A program made the position numbers and the translations under genes. Source: Fibrobacter sp. (GTDB taxonomy: Bacteria > Fibrobacterota > Fibrobacteria > Fibrobacterales > Fibrobacteraceae). Taken from it: DNA of 64,000 nt. Numbering within the stretch: the first letter of the stretch is position 1; every line of letters begins with the position of its first letter. Shown here one piece after another: positions 17,476 to 25,328 of this stretch. The notes beneath the pieces were generated by a model. The model ran no database searches and had not been told where the DNA came from. It saw only the letters and a program-made list of their open reading frames with translations. The stretch lies in the NCBI RefSeq assembly GCF_017545445.1, contig NZ_JAFWOM010000024.1, positions 1 to 64,000 of the forward strand. Direction: 5' to 3'.

Positions 17476-17934
17476 ATGAAAAAAATTTTGACAGCTATCA
17501 TATTCGCCTTTGCTTTTGTCGCAGTCCCGGCAAACGCATTGACTTTGGACGCTCAAGGCGGCATTTGCAATCGCGTGAGCAGCATGGGCCACTTCAACAT
17601 GAGCTTTTATGGGCACTTCTGGTATCCGATTGACCAGATGCTTTTTGCGGGCCTAGGCGGCGGATACGAGGAACTCAATAACGTGGGCTATATTCCTTTG
17701 TCTGGAAGCCTCTGGGTGCGTCTCCCGATAGGACGCACCGTGCTGCCGGTCGCCACAGGCGATTTTGGCTACATGTTCGGCAAGGACCATCAGATGTTCT
17801 GGCGTGCAGGAGCAGGCCTTGATATCAAGAATGGCGACAACTCGTCCATCATCGTGTCTGGCGGCTACCAGTTCTTGAACAACTCCGGCTATGGTTACAT
17901 CTATTTCCACGCCGGAATTCTTATAGAGATGTAA
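17476..17934 (+). CDS. Small outer-membrane beta-barrel-like protein
   Basis: The start is set at the ATG at 17476, which gives a signal peptide at once (MKKILTAIIFAFAFVAVPAN, cut near ALT); a codon 12 nt upstream is possible. The 152-residue product alternates polar and hydrophobic residues in short strands with glycine turns (FAGLGGGYEELN, WVRLPIGRTVLPVATGDFGY, IIVSGGYQFLNNSGYGYIYF). It ends with a hydrophobic strand (HAGILIEM). This is typical of small outer-membrane barrels of 8 strands. No family can be named. It is flanked by repeats on both sides and is monocistronic. Confidence 0.65.
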   Translation: MKKILTAIIFAFAFVAVPANALTLDAQGGICNRVSSMGHFNMSFYGHFWYPIDQMLFAGLGGGYEELNNVGYIPLSGSLWVRLPIGRTVLPVATGDFGYMFGKDHQMFWRAGAGLDIKNGDNSSIIVSGGYQFLNNSGYGYIYFHAGILIEM

Positions 17935-17939
17935 AGCAG

Positions 17940-17970
17940 GCTGTCATCCTGAGCGAAGTCGAAGGATCTA
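17940..17970. repeat. GTCATCCTGAGCGAAGTCGAAGGATCT-type repeat
   Basis: A single copy of the very widespread GTCATCCTGAGCGAAGTCGA... GGATCT unit, right after the stop of the outer-membrane protein gene. A CCCGGGC-rich stretch follows at 18020-18032. Confidence 0.7.
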
Positions 17971-18052
17971 GGGCAAGTCTTATGCTACCCCTTCTAGCGG
18001 GCTTCAGACGCCAGCCCGCAACGCCCGGGCTCGTCCTAATGCGAAAAATAAC

Positions 18053-18083
18053 TTGACTTTTATACACTCTGTATATATATGAT
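18053..18083 (+). promoter_or_regulatory. Promoter/operator of the brnTA remnant
   Basis: TTGACT at 18053 is followed by an AT-rich stretch, TATACACTCTGTATATATAT, with an imperfect dyad (ATACA/TGTAT). A -10-like TATATG or TATGAT lies at 18076-18083, overlapping the toxin start codon. BrnTA systems are autorepressed, so the dyad may be the operator. The exact -10 is uncertain. Confidence 0.5.
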
Positions 18084-18230
18084 ATTCGAATGGGACGAAA
18101 AAAGGCTAAAATCAATTTCGCCAAGCATAAGGTGACTTTTGAGGAAGCTCGGACAATGTTCTATGACGAAGATGAAATCATCCGAGTTATCTCGTCACGT
18201 CAAGAAGACGATTTGCATCAACATCAGTGA
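18079..18230 (+). pseudogene. Decayed BrnT-type toxin gene
   Basis: From the ATG at 18079 the frame reads MIFEWDEK and then goes off frame at a run of six A (18098-18103) and stops soon after. With one more A the reading would continue KAKINFAKHKVTFEEARTMF, then YDEDE, which is the standard BrnT N-terminal half. The central part of BrnT (roughly 40 residues) is then missing. A short RVISSR tail, like the BrnT end, reaches a stop at 18228. Intact BrnT ribonucleases have about 90 residues. This toxin should be inactive unless the missing A is a sequencing error, and even then the deletion remains. Confidence 0.7.
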
Positions 18231-18375
18231 GTCGGTCCTTGCCTATTTCAAGGCTCTCTCCGAAAAGACTGATATTTCGTATCAGGTTCTAATCAACATG
18301 TTCCTTGCTCAGGCGAAAGCTGAAAAGATGGAACCGCGGTTTATTCCAAAATCCCGTAAAAAGCAAGTCGCCTAA
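18163..18375 (+). CDS. BrnA-like antitoxin
   Basis: An intact frame of 70 residues from the ATG at 18163 (or 67 from 18172), overlapping the broken toxin. The core TICINISESVLAYFKALSEK, then TDISYQVLINMFLAQ, is the ribbon-helix-helix DNA-binding domain of BrnA/CopG antitoxins, and the C-terminus is basic (FIPKSRKKQ). In intact systems BrnA binds BrnT and represses the operon. Here the original N-terminus seems altered by the deletion in the toxin. What it does without a toxin is unknown; it could still bind the operator or neutralise a toxin encoded elsewhere. Confidence 0.8.
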   Translation: MTKMKSSELSRHVKKTICINISESVLAYFKALSEKTDISYQVLINMFLAQAKAEKMEPRFIPKSRKKQVA

Positions 18376-18401
18376 ATATAGGTCTTTATCAAATAGAATA
18401 T

Positions 18402-18435
18402 GCCCTGATGGTTTGCGTTTCGTCGGGGCTTTTAT
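18402..18435 (+). terminator. Terminator after brnA-like gene
   Basis: GCCCTGATG pairs, with wobbles, with CGTCGGGGC around a 10-nt loop, followed by TTTTATA. It is 26 nt past the antitoxin stop. Confidence 0.7.
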
Positions 18436-18600
18436 AGTAAACATGGCGAATCATACAGATAAGCGAACTTTTCATGCAGTATTTTTGACCGTTTGTCGTA
18501 AAAGCGGATGATGTTCATTGATTGTGAATTGCTTCTTGCGTATATTTACATTGGATAAATTTATTTCTTGTTTGTTTTAAAAAGACAAGGGAGGGATTTT

Positions 18601-19512
18601 ATGATGGGTGGAATTTTTAGGCTGATTTGTGTTGCGATTGGCGTGCTCGCATGCGTATGCATGTGGGGGTGTGGGGATGATGATTATCGGCGGTGGGGTG
18701 GACGATATGAGGGAACCCTAGTTGCAATAATAGATGATTCTCTTGCTTTGCTGACGAATTCCAGGGGGTATGAAGATTGTCATGATGTTTTCATGGGCAG
18801 CGAAGAATGTGAACGTGGGGGGACAAACGACGGTTTGTTCTTGGTGAATTATAGAAAACAACAATCTCCATATTGGGGGGATACGGTTGATGGTGAAATC
18901 AGTTTAATTAGCGGCTATTACAGTGACTCTACCGTGCTTTTTTCAAATGCAAAGAACGAATTTGGCTTTTGGAAGATTGGTGAGAGACCCAGAGTTGTTC
19001 GGAAGTGGAATTGCGAGATCCCGTGCAGATGTGATTGGCGAAAATACGGACGCCCTTGGATTGATGGAAATGTTTTGCTCAAGATGGAAAATCAAAAGGA
19101 GTGCCCTTATGCTGTGTTGGATACAGTATCAGGAATCGTGAAGAATCTGGAATTTTTAGGCGAATATGCGTGGCTGGAAGGATGTGATGATATCACGTAC
19201 ATTGATGGGGCGACTTTGTGCGTGAAAAGATTGGGAGATGTCATGGGATCCATAAGCATACTGACTTTAGATGATGTTGTAGATTCCTTGGAAAATACGA
19301 AGGAACGAGATTTTTTGGGTTATTCTCCTGTGTTGTATGGAAATTTTATGATGACGCAGGTATATAAGAAAGGAATGCTTGTGACTAAAATAAAGAAGGA
19401 TGGCTTTGATGCGAATTATCCTGAAACATGGCTAAAAGATAATTCATTTGTTGATTCTACGGGTTCCTTGATAAGTTATTATCCCTCTGAAGATCTAATT
19501 GTTACGAAATAA
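18601..19512 (+). CDS. Putative lipoprotein of unknown function
   Basis: The ATG at 18601 follows AGGGAGGG and encodes MMGGIFRLICVAIGVLACVC, then MWGC, a lipobox with Cys near residue 24. The upstream in-frame codon would add 11 residues and is less likely. The 303-residue product is rich in Asp, Trp and paired Cys (EDCHDVF...SEECERGG, NCEIPCRCDW), suggesting disulfides outside the cytoplasm. Repeated short beta motifs (VDGEISLISGYYSDST, ILTDDVVDSL-like) hint at a propeller-like fold, but no family is recognised. The gene is followed by a truncated gene only 11 nt downstream. Codon use is more AT-rich than in the neighbours. Confidence 0.6.
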   Translation: MMGGIFRLICVAIGVLACVCMWGCGDDDYRRWGGRYEGTLVAIIDDSLALLTNSRGYEDCHDVFMGSEECERGGTNDGLFLVNYRKQQSPYWGDTVDGEISLISGYYSDSTVLFSNAKNEFGFWKIGERPRVVRKWNCEIPCRCDWRKYGRPWIDGNVLLKMENQKECPYAVLDTVSGIVKNLEFLGEYAWLEGCDDITYIDGATLCVKRLGDVMGSISILTLDDVVDSLENTKERDFLGYSPVLYGNFMMTQVYKKGMLVTKIKKDGFDANYPETWLKDNSFVDSTGSLISYYPSEDLIVTK

Positions 19513-19523
19513 GGAAATTGGTC

Positions 19524-19916
19524 ATGAAAACATTTCTTTGTCTTATTATTGCAATCGTCTGTGTTGTATTTGCTATTCCAAAGCCGATGGAATCGCTAAA
19601 TCACTACAATGTGGTTTTGGTGCATGGAGCAGCACCAGAAACACAAGGCTTTGAAAGTGAATGTAATAGTGGTGCTATAAGGGATGCTTACACTATTGCT
19701 GCCAATTATATTGACAAACCGGATTCGTTTGGTTGGAATTTGGGTGATGCCGTTGGGATGTTGGGGGCCTATGATAGGACGTTTAATCCTAACAAAGATG
19801 AGGATTATAATGAGAGGTCTGCAAAGCGTTGTGATGGAAATCGTTTCTGCAAAAGCGAGGCACATTCTCCCCGCGAAAATGTTCGATATAGAGTAGATTT
19901 ACTCTTCTTTTTTTGA
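19524..19916 (+). pseudogene. Truncated exported alpha/beta-hydrolase-like gene (N-terminal fragment)
   Basis: The ATG at 19524 after AAGGAAATTGGTC gives MKTFLCLIIAIVCVVFAIPK, a signal peptide. The next segment YNVVLVHGAAPETQGFESEC has the VVLVHG strand-turn that opens many esterase/lipase folds. The frame runs into a Lys/Cys-rich, low-similarity tail and stops after 130 residues, far too short for a hydrolase, with no nucleophile elbow in any frame downstream. It most likely lost its 3' part. It is coupled to the preceding lipoprotein gene (11 nt gap). A short functional secreted protein cannot be excluded. Confidence 0.5.
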
Positions 19917-19945
19917 ATGTCTGTTGCTGCGTCAAGTGGCCGCGT

Positions 19946-19978
19946 AAAAAATGCCCGCACATGGCGGGCATTGTAAAA
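19946..19978. terminator. Terminator hairpin ATGCCCGC/GCGGGCAT
   Basis: A perfect 8-bp stem with a short loop, with A runs before it and TTGTAAAATT after it. It ends the lipoprotein transcription unit. Confidence 0.7.
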
Positions 19979-20117
19979 TTATGAACTGAAAGAATCCTGT
20001 CGGTCGCGACTTTCCTTTCAGGACGAACCTCTAAGTTCTAAGCTCTAAGTTCTAACTCCCCCTTTGCAATCATTTCCATGAATTCGGAGTCGAGTAGGTC
20101 TTTTTCCGTTTATTGCC

Positions 20118-20504
20118 TTACGCCACCAGATCCATCAAGTCGAAGTACATCAATCGTGTATGCGGATCGTTGTCTTCCAGATTCATCATGCGGAATCCGT
20201 TCTTTTCGTAGAACGGAACTGCTGCCAAGTAGGCGTCAACCGTTATAAAGCGACAGCCTGTCTTGTTGTTGATGACGAACATGGACTTGATGATGTTTAG
20301 AACTTGTGTACCGAGTTTTTGATTTTTGGCGCAGATGTCAACACAGGTGTAGCTGACCGCTAACATGTATTTGTCAAAAAGAGTTGCGCGATTTAAAATG
20401 AAATCGTTTAAATCAGCATCTCCGCAGTCAAAACTTTTGACTTTGTTGAATGGTTGCAGTCGAATAAATCGAATAGACTCGTTATCTATATATTGTCGAA
20501 CCAT
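20118..20504 (-). CDS. GNAT acetyltransferase toxin-like protein with internal deletion
   Basis: A 128-residue frame that aligns by eye with GNAT toxins at both ends: FDCGDADLNDFILNRATLFD and LAVSYT at the N-side, then TQVLNIIKSMF, TGCRFITVDAYLAAVPFYEK and NGFRMM at the C-side. Typical members have about 165-180 residues. About 45 residues between VSYTCVD and NQKLGTQVL are missing, including the strands that precede the acetyl-CoA-binding loop, of which only QKLGTQ remains. Acetyl transfer is therefore probably lost. It overlaps the partner gene by 19 nt and shares its operon. Known relatives acetylate charged tRNAs. Confidence 0.7.
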   Translation of the reverse strand: MVRQYIDNESIRFIRLQPFNKVKSFDCGDADLNDFILNRATLFDKYMLAVSYTCVDICAKNQKLGTQVLNIIKSMFVINNKTGCRFITVDAYLAAVPFYEKNGFRMMNLEDNDPHTRLMYFDLMDLVA

Positions 20505-20704
20505 GGATCTTTACCTCCGTTAGCGGCTTCGCGGGCACGCTTTTCTCGCATGCCTCGTTCAAAAGCTTTTAGGAAAAATTCGTAGTCCCGTAAACGTTGG
20601 GCACGAGCTTCCGGAGTTTCGGGGTGCCTCTCCTGCATACGGGCGATAAACCGGCGAGCATCCTCGCCGAACAAAATCGGAGTTTCTCTGATGGGTCTTG
20701 CCAT
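20486..20704 (-). CDS. Probable antitoxin partner of the GNAT protein
   Basis: A 72-residue protein starting at the ATG at 20704 after ATAGGATACTC. The sequence MARPIRETPILFGEDARRFI, then ARMQERHPETPEARAQRLRD, is the look of small proteins found just upstream of GNAT toxins in Bacteroidetes and Fibrobacteres. The N-terminus is basic and the rest is a charged helix. It is intact and overlaps the damaged GNAT gene, so translation is coupled. It may bind the toxin or operator DNA; I see no classical RHH or HTH motif. The assignment as antitoxin rests on context. Confidence 0.65.
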   Translation of the reverse strand: MARPIRETPILFGEDARRFIARMQERHPETPEARAQRLRDYEFFLKAFERGMREKRAREAANGGKDPWFDNI

Positions 20705-20910
20705 GAGTATCCTATTTGTTAGTTGTTAGAATAAAAGTAACTGATATATTAACGCCCGGCTGGACCGGATGGCATCCTCAATGGATCCGTACTAAAAAAT
20801 ATATAAGCCAAAAATAAAATGCAAGGGGTCGGAATTTTGACCGTTCATTTCGTCAACAACTGTTAGCAAGGGACTGTGGCAAATGTGCTATTTGTTAGTT
20901 GCTCAATAGT

Positions 20911-20940
20911 AAAAAATGCCCCGGATTTAATCCGAGGCGT
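20911..20940 (-). terminator. Terminator of the GH5 gene
   Basis: On the minus strand GCCTCGGAT/ATCCGGGGC forms a stem with a TAA-type loop, followed by ATTTTTT. It lies about 50 nt past the GH5 stop. Confidence 0.7.
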
Positions 20941-20988
20941 TCTTGTCTAAATTCTGAGTTCTGCTGGCTGCTTACTGCGGCTCCGCCG

Positions 20989-22068
20989 TTACCCCTTCGC
21001 AATCATTTCCATGAGTTCCGTGTCAAGACGTTCGGGGTTGTTGTACTGCGGTAAATCGTTGTGGAGCGATTCGCCCTTCGAAACAAGGCCGAAGTCCAGA
21101 TTCTTGTAGTTCCAGTAGCTGTAACCCACGTCGGCATCGCGGAGAATGTCGAGAAAATCGCGCATCCAGGCGAGCTGATACTTGCGGGGAACTTGTACAT
21201 ACACACCGAACTCGTTGCAGCTTACGGGCAAGTCGTACTTGGCGCGGAAATCGAGAGCGTTCTGGATGCTCGCCTGCAAACGGGACTTGTCCCACTGGCC
21301 AAATTCCACATGGAGTCGCGTGGCGCAATCTCCTTCGGGGGCGGCGTAGTCGCCTGGCCACGGGCGTTCGATCTTGAAGAACGGGTCGTCAATCCAGGCG
21401 GCACCTTGGTGCGTGAACGTCACCGGCGTGTAGGTGTGGAAACTGTAGATGGCGTTGTCGTCGTCGAGCGGAGTGAGGAATTCGAATTCTCTTGCGCTGT
21501 TCCACTTGTTCGCTCCTACGACAATCGTGTTCTTGGGCGCGTGCTTGCGGATTTCCCAAAAGATTTCGTCCTTGACTTTGTCCCAAACCTTGGAGTCGCT
21601 TGCGGCAGGTTCGTTCAAAAGTTCCATCATTACGCGTGGCATGGAGCTGTAGCGTTCGGCTAAAAAAGCCCAAATCTTGCGGGTGTCCTTGCGGGCGTTC
21701 GCGTCAGCAAAGAAAGCTTGTTCGTGATTGCTTGCCAAGTGAAAATCGTGACCCGGGCATTTGTGCAAGTCCAAAATCACGTCCAGGTCTGCGTCCTGAA
21801 TGTCCTTGAGCGCTTTGTCGAGCAGAGTGAACGCTTCTTCGTCGGGCTTGAGATCGTCGCCTTTAAACAAATTAAAGTAGTCCACCGGCAAGCGTACGTG
21901 GTTGAACCCCGCATCGTGGATGCGTTTAAAATCGCTTGTTCCAAGGAACGTCTTGATGTGTTCGATAACCCCCGGAAACCCGACAGGGTCCTTCTCTTCG
22001 ATACAGTCCACCTGACTGAACCATCCGCCCAAATTCACTCCGCGCAATCTTTCTTTCATGCGTGACAT
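20989..22068 (-). CDS. Cytoplasmic GH5 endoglucanase, CelC-like
   Basis: A 359-residue GH5 barrel without a signal peptide. MKERLRGVNLGGWFSQVD opens the barrel as in Clostridium CelC. RLPVDYFNLF and LDLHKCPGHDFH follow. The acid/base is E153 in MELLNEPA, the catalytic-site His/Tyr is in FHTYTPVTFTHQGA, and the nucleophile is E286 in SCNEFGVY. The late Trp-containing GYSYWNYKNLDFG is conserved. It would cleave beta-1,4-glucan oligomers, and intracellular action on imported cellodextrins is inferred from the lack of a leader. ATG at 22068 and ATG at 22059 are both possible starts. It is a single gene with its own terminator. Confidence 0.92.
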   Translation of the reverse strand: MSRMKERLRGVNLGGWFSQVDCIEEKDPVGFPGVIEHIKTFLGTSDFKRIHDAGFNHVRLPVDYFNLFKGDDLKPDEEAFTLLDKALKDIQDADLDVILDLHKCPGHDFHLASNHEQAFFADANARKDTRKIWAFLAERYSSMPRVMMELLNEPAASDSKVWDKVKDEIFWEIRKHAPKNTIVVGANKWNSAREFEFLTPLDDDNAIYSFHTYTPVTFTHQGAAWIDDPFFKIERPWPGDYAAPEGDCATRLHVEFGQWDKSRLQASIQNALDFRAKYDLPVSCNEFGVYVQVPRKYQLAWMRDFLDILRDADVGYSYWNYKNLDFGLVSKGESLHNDLPQYNNPERLDTELMEMIAKG

Positions 22069-22106
22069 CCCATACTTTGGCTGCTGGAACAGCCGGTTTG
22101 AATGAA

Positions 22107-22397
22107 TTATTCGTTTACGATATTCAAATCTTCGTCGGCGATATTCAAGTCCATAATGACTTCCATATCGTCGGGAAGGTTATAAAAATCTACAACCAGG
22201 CCCACCTTCTTGTCTTCGTCCTTTTGCTTGTCGAACTGGATTACGTCGTAAATTTTCATCTTGACGACGGCTTCCTGCGTTACAGGGATTTCAATGGTCA
22301 TTCCCTTGCTGATGGGTCCTTCTACAATCTTGCCTTTGAAAACCAGACTGGTCTGGTCCTCGCCGAGCGAGGTCTTCTTCACGTGAAATACAGCCAT
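22107..22397 (-). CDS. Small conserved-looking protein of unknown function
   Basis: A 96-residue acidic protein, probably all-beta. The stretch SLVFKGKIVEGPISKGMTIE looks like the strand-loop of domain II in translation GTPases, where similar residues bind aminoacyl-tRNA, but no GTPase part is present. The C-terminus is acidic (DLNIADEDLNIVNE). There is no signal peptide and no Cys. It is divergent from mqnA (89 nt between starts) and 39 nt upstream of the GH5 start, in the same direction, so it might be co-transcribed with GH5. Function is not known. Confidence 0.55.
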   Translation of the reverse strand: MAVFHVKKTSLGEDQTSLVFKGKIVEGPISKGMTIEIPVTQEAVVKMKIYDVIQFDKQKDEDKKVGLVVDFYNLPDDMEVIMDLNIADEDLNIVNE

Positions 22398-22485
22398 TAT
22401 TCTTTAGCCATTAACTTATTATTTAATCGGTTTGTTTTTGATGTGGCCTACAATTTTACCACGTGTAAAAATTTAACTTTTTTAC

Positions 22486-23307
22486 ATGACTCTCCGTGTT
22501 GGCCGAATCCCTTTTTTAGTCTGTGCGCCGTTTTTCTTTAATTCTGTTGGGCGTGAAAATGAATTTCCGGATATAGAATTTTTGGATGGCCCGCCGAGTG
22601 CGCATTGTGCAGGTCTCAAGGATGGCTCGATTCATCTTTCTCCGGCATCGTCGATTACGTTTGCGCAAAAGCCCGGTGCTTTTGTGTTGTCGCCTTCGCT
22701 TTGTACGTCGTGTTCCTTCGAAGTGCGGTCGGTCAAGCTTTTTTCGCAGTTCCCGATAGAAGAATTTTCCGGTAAGCGCGTCCGCATGACTTCGCAGAGC
22801 AAAACTTCTGTTACGTTATTAAGGATTCTCTTGGAAAACCGCTATGGGCTTAAGCCCGAATATGTGTCGGGGCTTGCTGCGGAGGACGCGGATGATGCGT
22901 GCCTTTTGATTGGCGACTTGGCGCTTGAAGAAAACGAACGCCGCCGCTTTGCGTTCAGCTATGATTTAGGAACGCTTTGGCAAGAATGGCAAGGGCTTCC
23001 GTTTGTGTTTGGGGCGTGGCTTATTTCAAAGGATGCTCTCCAGCCGCAGTTGAAGCCAGTGCTTGAAAATTTCATGGATCGGTTGGAAATTGGCATTCGG
23101 GAATTCCGCAAAAATCCGTCGCAAGCTTTGGACGTGTGGCTTGCAAAATATCCAGTGAGCTTGCCTCGCCCTTTGATCGAAGATTATTTTAGTGTCTTGG
23201 ATTACCGTTTTACGGATGAACGCAAACAGTCGCTTGCAATTTTCTTTAAATTGGCATCTCAAATGGGGCTTGTCGAGTCTGCTCCGCCAATCGAGTTCCT
23301 TGAGTAA
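22486..23307 (+). CDS. mqnA: Chorismate dehydratase of the futalosine menaquinone pathway
   Basis: A 273-residue MqnA/MqnD-type periplasmic-binding fold that acts in the cytosol. The start MTLRVGRIPFLVCAPFFF and the segment FLDGPPSAHCAGLKDGSIHL, then SPASS, match MqnA. VRMTSQSKTSVTLLRILLEN and LLIGDLALE (with the Gly-Asp) form the second lobe. It converts chorismate to 3-[(1-carboxyvinyl)oxy]benzoate, the first step of futalosine-dependent menaquinone synthesis. Other mqn genes are not in the window. A diguanylate cyclase follows after 50 nt. Menaquinone would serve fumarate respiration, in keeping with succinate production. Confidence 0.88.
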   Translation: MTLRVGRIPFLVCAPFFFNSVGRENEFPDIEFLDGPPSAHCAGLKDGSIHLSPASSITFAQKPGAFVLSPSLCTSCSFEVRSVKLFSQFPIEEFSGKRVRMTSQSKTSVTLLRILLENRYGLKPEYVSGLAAEDADDACLLIGDLALEENERRRFAFSYDLGTLWQEWQGLPFVFGAWLISKDALQPQLKPVLENFMDRLEIGIREFRKNPSQALDVWLAKYPVSLPRPLIEDYFSVLDYRFTDERKQSLAIFFKLASQMGLVESAPPIEFLE

Positions 23308-23357
23308 TTTTATTTTTGGTCTGGATTGGGCGAGTGTAGGGATGGCAAGGAGTAAAA

Positions 23358-24227
23358 ATGGTAGAAGAAAAAATTCTAATCGTTGATGATGACGAGTTGG
23401 AGTCTAAAAAGAATTCGGGCATCTTGACGGACGTTGGCTACGAAGTTATTGTCTGCAAGTCTGGCGCTGAAGCTTTGGAGTACTTGAATCGTAATCCGGT
23501 GGAGCTTGTTTTGCTCGATGTCAACATGCCGGAAATGAACGGTTATGAAGTTTGTTTGAACATCCGCAAGCAATTCCCGCTAGATAATCTTCCCATAATT
23601 TTCCTCACGAATCAAGAGAACGAAGCTAGCGTGACGCAAGGATTCCAGTCGGGAGCTTCTGATTTTGTCTGTAAGTCGGCAGCTCCTGATATTTTGCTTG
23701 CAAGAATTGGTGTCCATTTGCGTTTGACGAGATCTCTACGCAACTTGCGCGATATATCGTTGACGGATGATTTGACGGGAGCCTATAACCGTAGGCATGC
23801 GATATTCTCTCTCCGCGAAATGTTTGCCCGCAGTAAACGTTACGGTACTCAGTTTTCGTTAATTTATTTTGACTTGAATGGGCTGAAACGCGTCAATGAC
23901 GAACATGGACATTTGGCGGGCGATTTGTTGCTCCGTTCTGTTGTGAGCGTCTGCGAAAAGCTGCTTCGTGAATCGGATATGTTGTTTAGAATGGGTGGAG
24001 ACGAATTCTTAGTGCTTTGCCCGGATACCGACTTGAAGGGAACTGTAGTTTGTGCGGAACGCATGCAGGCGGCGGTCAAGGCTCTTACGATTGTTGACCA
24101 GACTGTAGGCTTTGCGTATGGTATCGCTTGCTCCACCGAAGATTACAAGGATATGGACGAGATGCTCCAGAGCGCGGATTCTTCGATGTACGAATGCAAA
24201 CGCAAAATGCGTGCGGAACGTGTTTAG
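23358..24227 (+). CDS. Response regulator with diguanylate cyclase (GGDEF) output
   Basis: A 289-residue PleD-like protein. The receiver domain (1-120) has the acidic pocket DDDE at residues 10-13 and phospho-acceptor D54 in VLLDVNMPEMNGYEV, with the conserved Lys in FVCKSAAPD. The GGDEF domain (130-289) has LTDDLTGAYNRR, YFDLNGLKRVNDEHGHLAGD, and an intact GGDEF at 213-217. An inhibitory RxxD site (R204-D207, RESD) lies exactly five residues before it. It should make c-di-GMP when phosphorylated and be product-inhibited. AAGGAG precedes the ATG. No sensor kinase is adjacent. Confidence 0.95.
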   Translation: MVEEKILIVDDDELESKKNSGILTDVGYEVIVCKSGAEALEYLNRNPVELVLLDVNMPEMNGYEVCLNIRKQFPLDNLPIIFLTNQENEASVTQGFQSGASDFVCKSAAPDILLARIGVHLRLTRSLRNLRDISLTDDLTGAYNRRHAIFSLREMFARSKRYGTQFSLIYFDLNGLKRVNDEHGHLAGDLLLRSVVSVCEKLLRESDMLFRMGGDEFLVLCPDTDLKGTVVCAERMQAAVKALTIVDQTVGFAYGIACSTEDYKDMDEMLQSADSSMYECKRKMRAERV

Positions 24228-24409
24228 ACGACAAATGCGTAAGGTGAATGTTGCAGGGCAGCTCGCTGACCTATAACTGAGCCTAGCATTTGGTACTTGT
24301 ACAAAGACGAAAGAATTTCGTCATCCTCGAACGAAGTGAGGGGATCCAGTGAAGTCTCGTATCGCATTCTTGTCATCCCGGATTTATTCCGGGATCAGCT
24401 TACACATTC
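24227..24409. repeat. Composite repeat copy 2 in the gap after the GGDEF gene
   Basis: It is nearly identical to 17251-17427 and begins at the stop codon itself. The hairpin element (24238-24295) is followed by GTCATCCTCGAACGAAGTGA...GGATCCAGT and GTCATCCCGGATTTATTCCG.... The rest of the 378-nt gap holds more palindrome pieces (near 24411, 24424 and 24440, and GTCACCCCGGACTAGTTCCG at 24577). Confidence 0.9.
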
Positions 24410-24537
24410 CGTCATCCTCGAAGCTGTCATCCTGGAGCCTGTCATCCTCGAAGCGAAGCGGAGGGGAACCATTATTTCTTGGTTTGCATTTGGCGATAGG
24501 ACCCATTATTGTCTCGAAAGTCACTTATCGAAGGATT

Positions 24538-24567
24538 AAAAAATGCCACGGGATTCCGCGGCATTTT
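24538..24567. terminator. Bidirectional terminator between GGDEF and aldolase genes
   Basis: AATGCCACGG and CCGCGGCATT pair around GATT, with A runs before and TTTTC after. It lies between convergent genes. Confidence 0.7.
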
Positions 24568-24605
24568 CGCAATTGTCACCCCGGACTAGTTCCGGGGTCG
24601 CCATT

Positions 24606-25247
24606 TTATGCAATCGCAGCTTTCACTGCATCGAGCAACTTCTGGAGTTTAGATTCGATTGTCGTCCAGTCGCCTGCTTTCATGAGGTCCGCGTTGAAGA
24701 TGCTTCCGCCGAACGAGAGCAAGTTTGCGCTTGCCTTGAGGTAGCTAGCCGCATTTTCTGCATTCACGCCGCCGCATGCCATCAACGGAATGTCGCGGAA
24801 CGGCCCGCGCAGAGCCTTGATGTACTCGGGACCGCCCACGCAGTTCACCGGGAAAATCTTGATGGCGGTTGCACCGAGGTCGTATGCTTTCTGCACTTCG
24901 GTCGGAGTGAGCGCTCCCGGAATAATCGGGATGCCTGCGGTATTCGAAAGTCGGATGACTTCGTGACGCGTGTTCGGCGTGACGATGAATTCAGCACCGG
25001 CAGAAATCGCTTTTTCCACATCGCTCCCATGGCGGACAGTGCCTGCACCGACCTTGATGCCAAGAGGCTTGGCGTAAGATTTGAGCTTTGAGAGAATTTC
25101 AGTAGCGGCGGCGGTATTCATCGTGACTTCAATCGCCTTCAGACCGCATTTGGCGGATGCGTTCACGCACGCTTCTTCTGCACCTTGAGGAATGTCGCGG
25201 AGAATGCCCACGACCGGCATCGGTTGTAAAAATTCAAGAAAATTCAT
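24606..25247 (-). CDS. eda: KDPG/KHG aldolase
   Basis: A 213-residue class I aldolase of the Entner-Doudoroff type. MPVVGILRDIPQGAEEACVN starts the barrel. E40 in KAIEVTMNT is the general acid/base, GAGTVRHGSDVEKAISAGAE is the phosphate loop, and IIPGALTPTEVQ follows. The Schiff-base Lys is K130 in ATAIKIFPVNCVGGP. It cleaves 2-keto-3-deoxy-6-phosphogluconate to pyruvate and glyceraldehyde 3-phosphate, or cleaves 4-hydroxy-2-oxoglutarate. No edd gene is nearby, so a role in uronic-acid use (glucuronate side groups of xylan) is a reasonable inference. Confidence 0.92.
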   Translation of the reverse strand: MNFLEFLQPMPVVGILRDIPQGAEEACVNASAKCGLKAIEVTMNTAAATEILSKLKSYAKPLGIKVGAGTVRHGSDVEKAISAGAEFIVTPNTRHEVIRLSNTAGIPIIPGALTPTEVQKAYDLGATAIKIFPVNCVGGPEYIKALRGPFRDIPLMACGGVNAENAASYLKASANLLSFGGSIFNADLMKAGDWTTIESKLQKLLDAVKAAIA

Positions 25248-25328
25248 GATTTTAAAATAGATTATAGACGAGAGACGAGAGACGAGAGAAAATAAAAAAG
25301 TGTTGTTTTTTTTATTTTACAGAGAATG

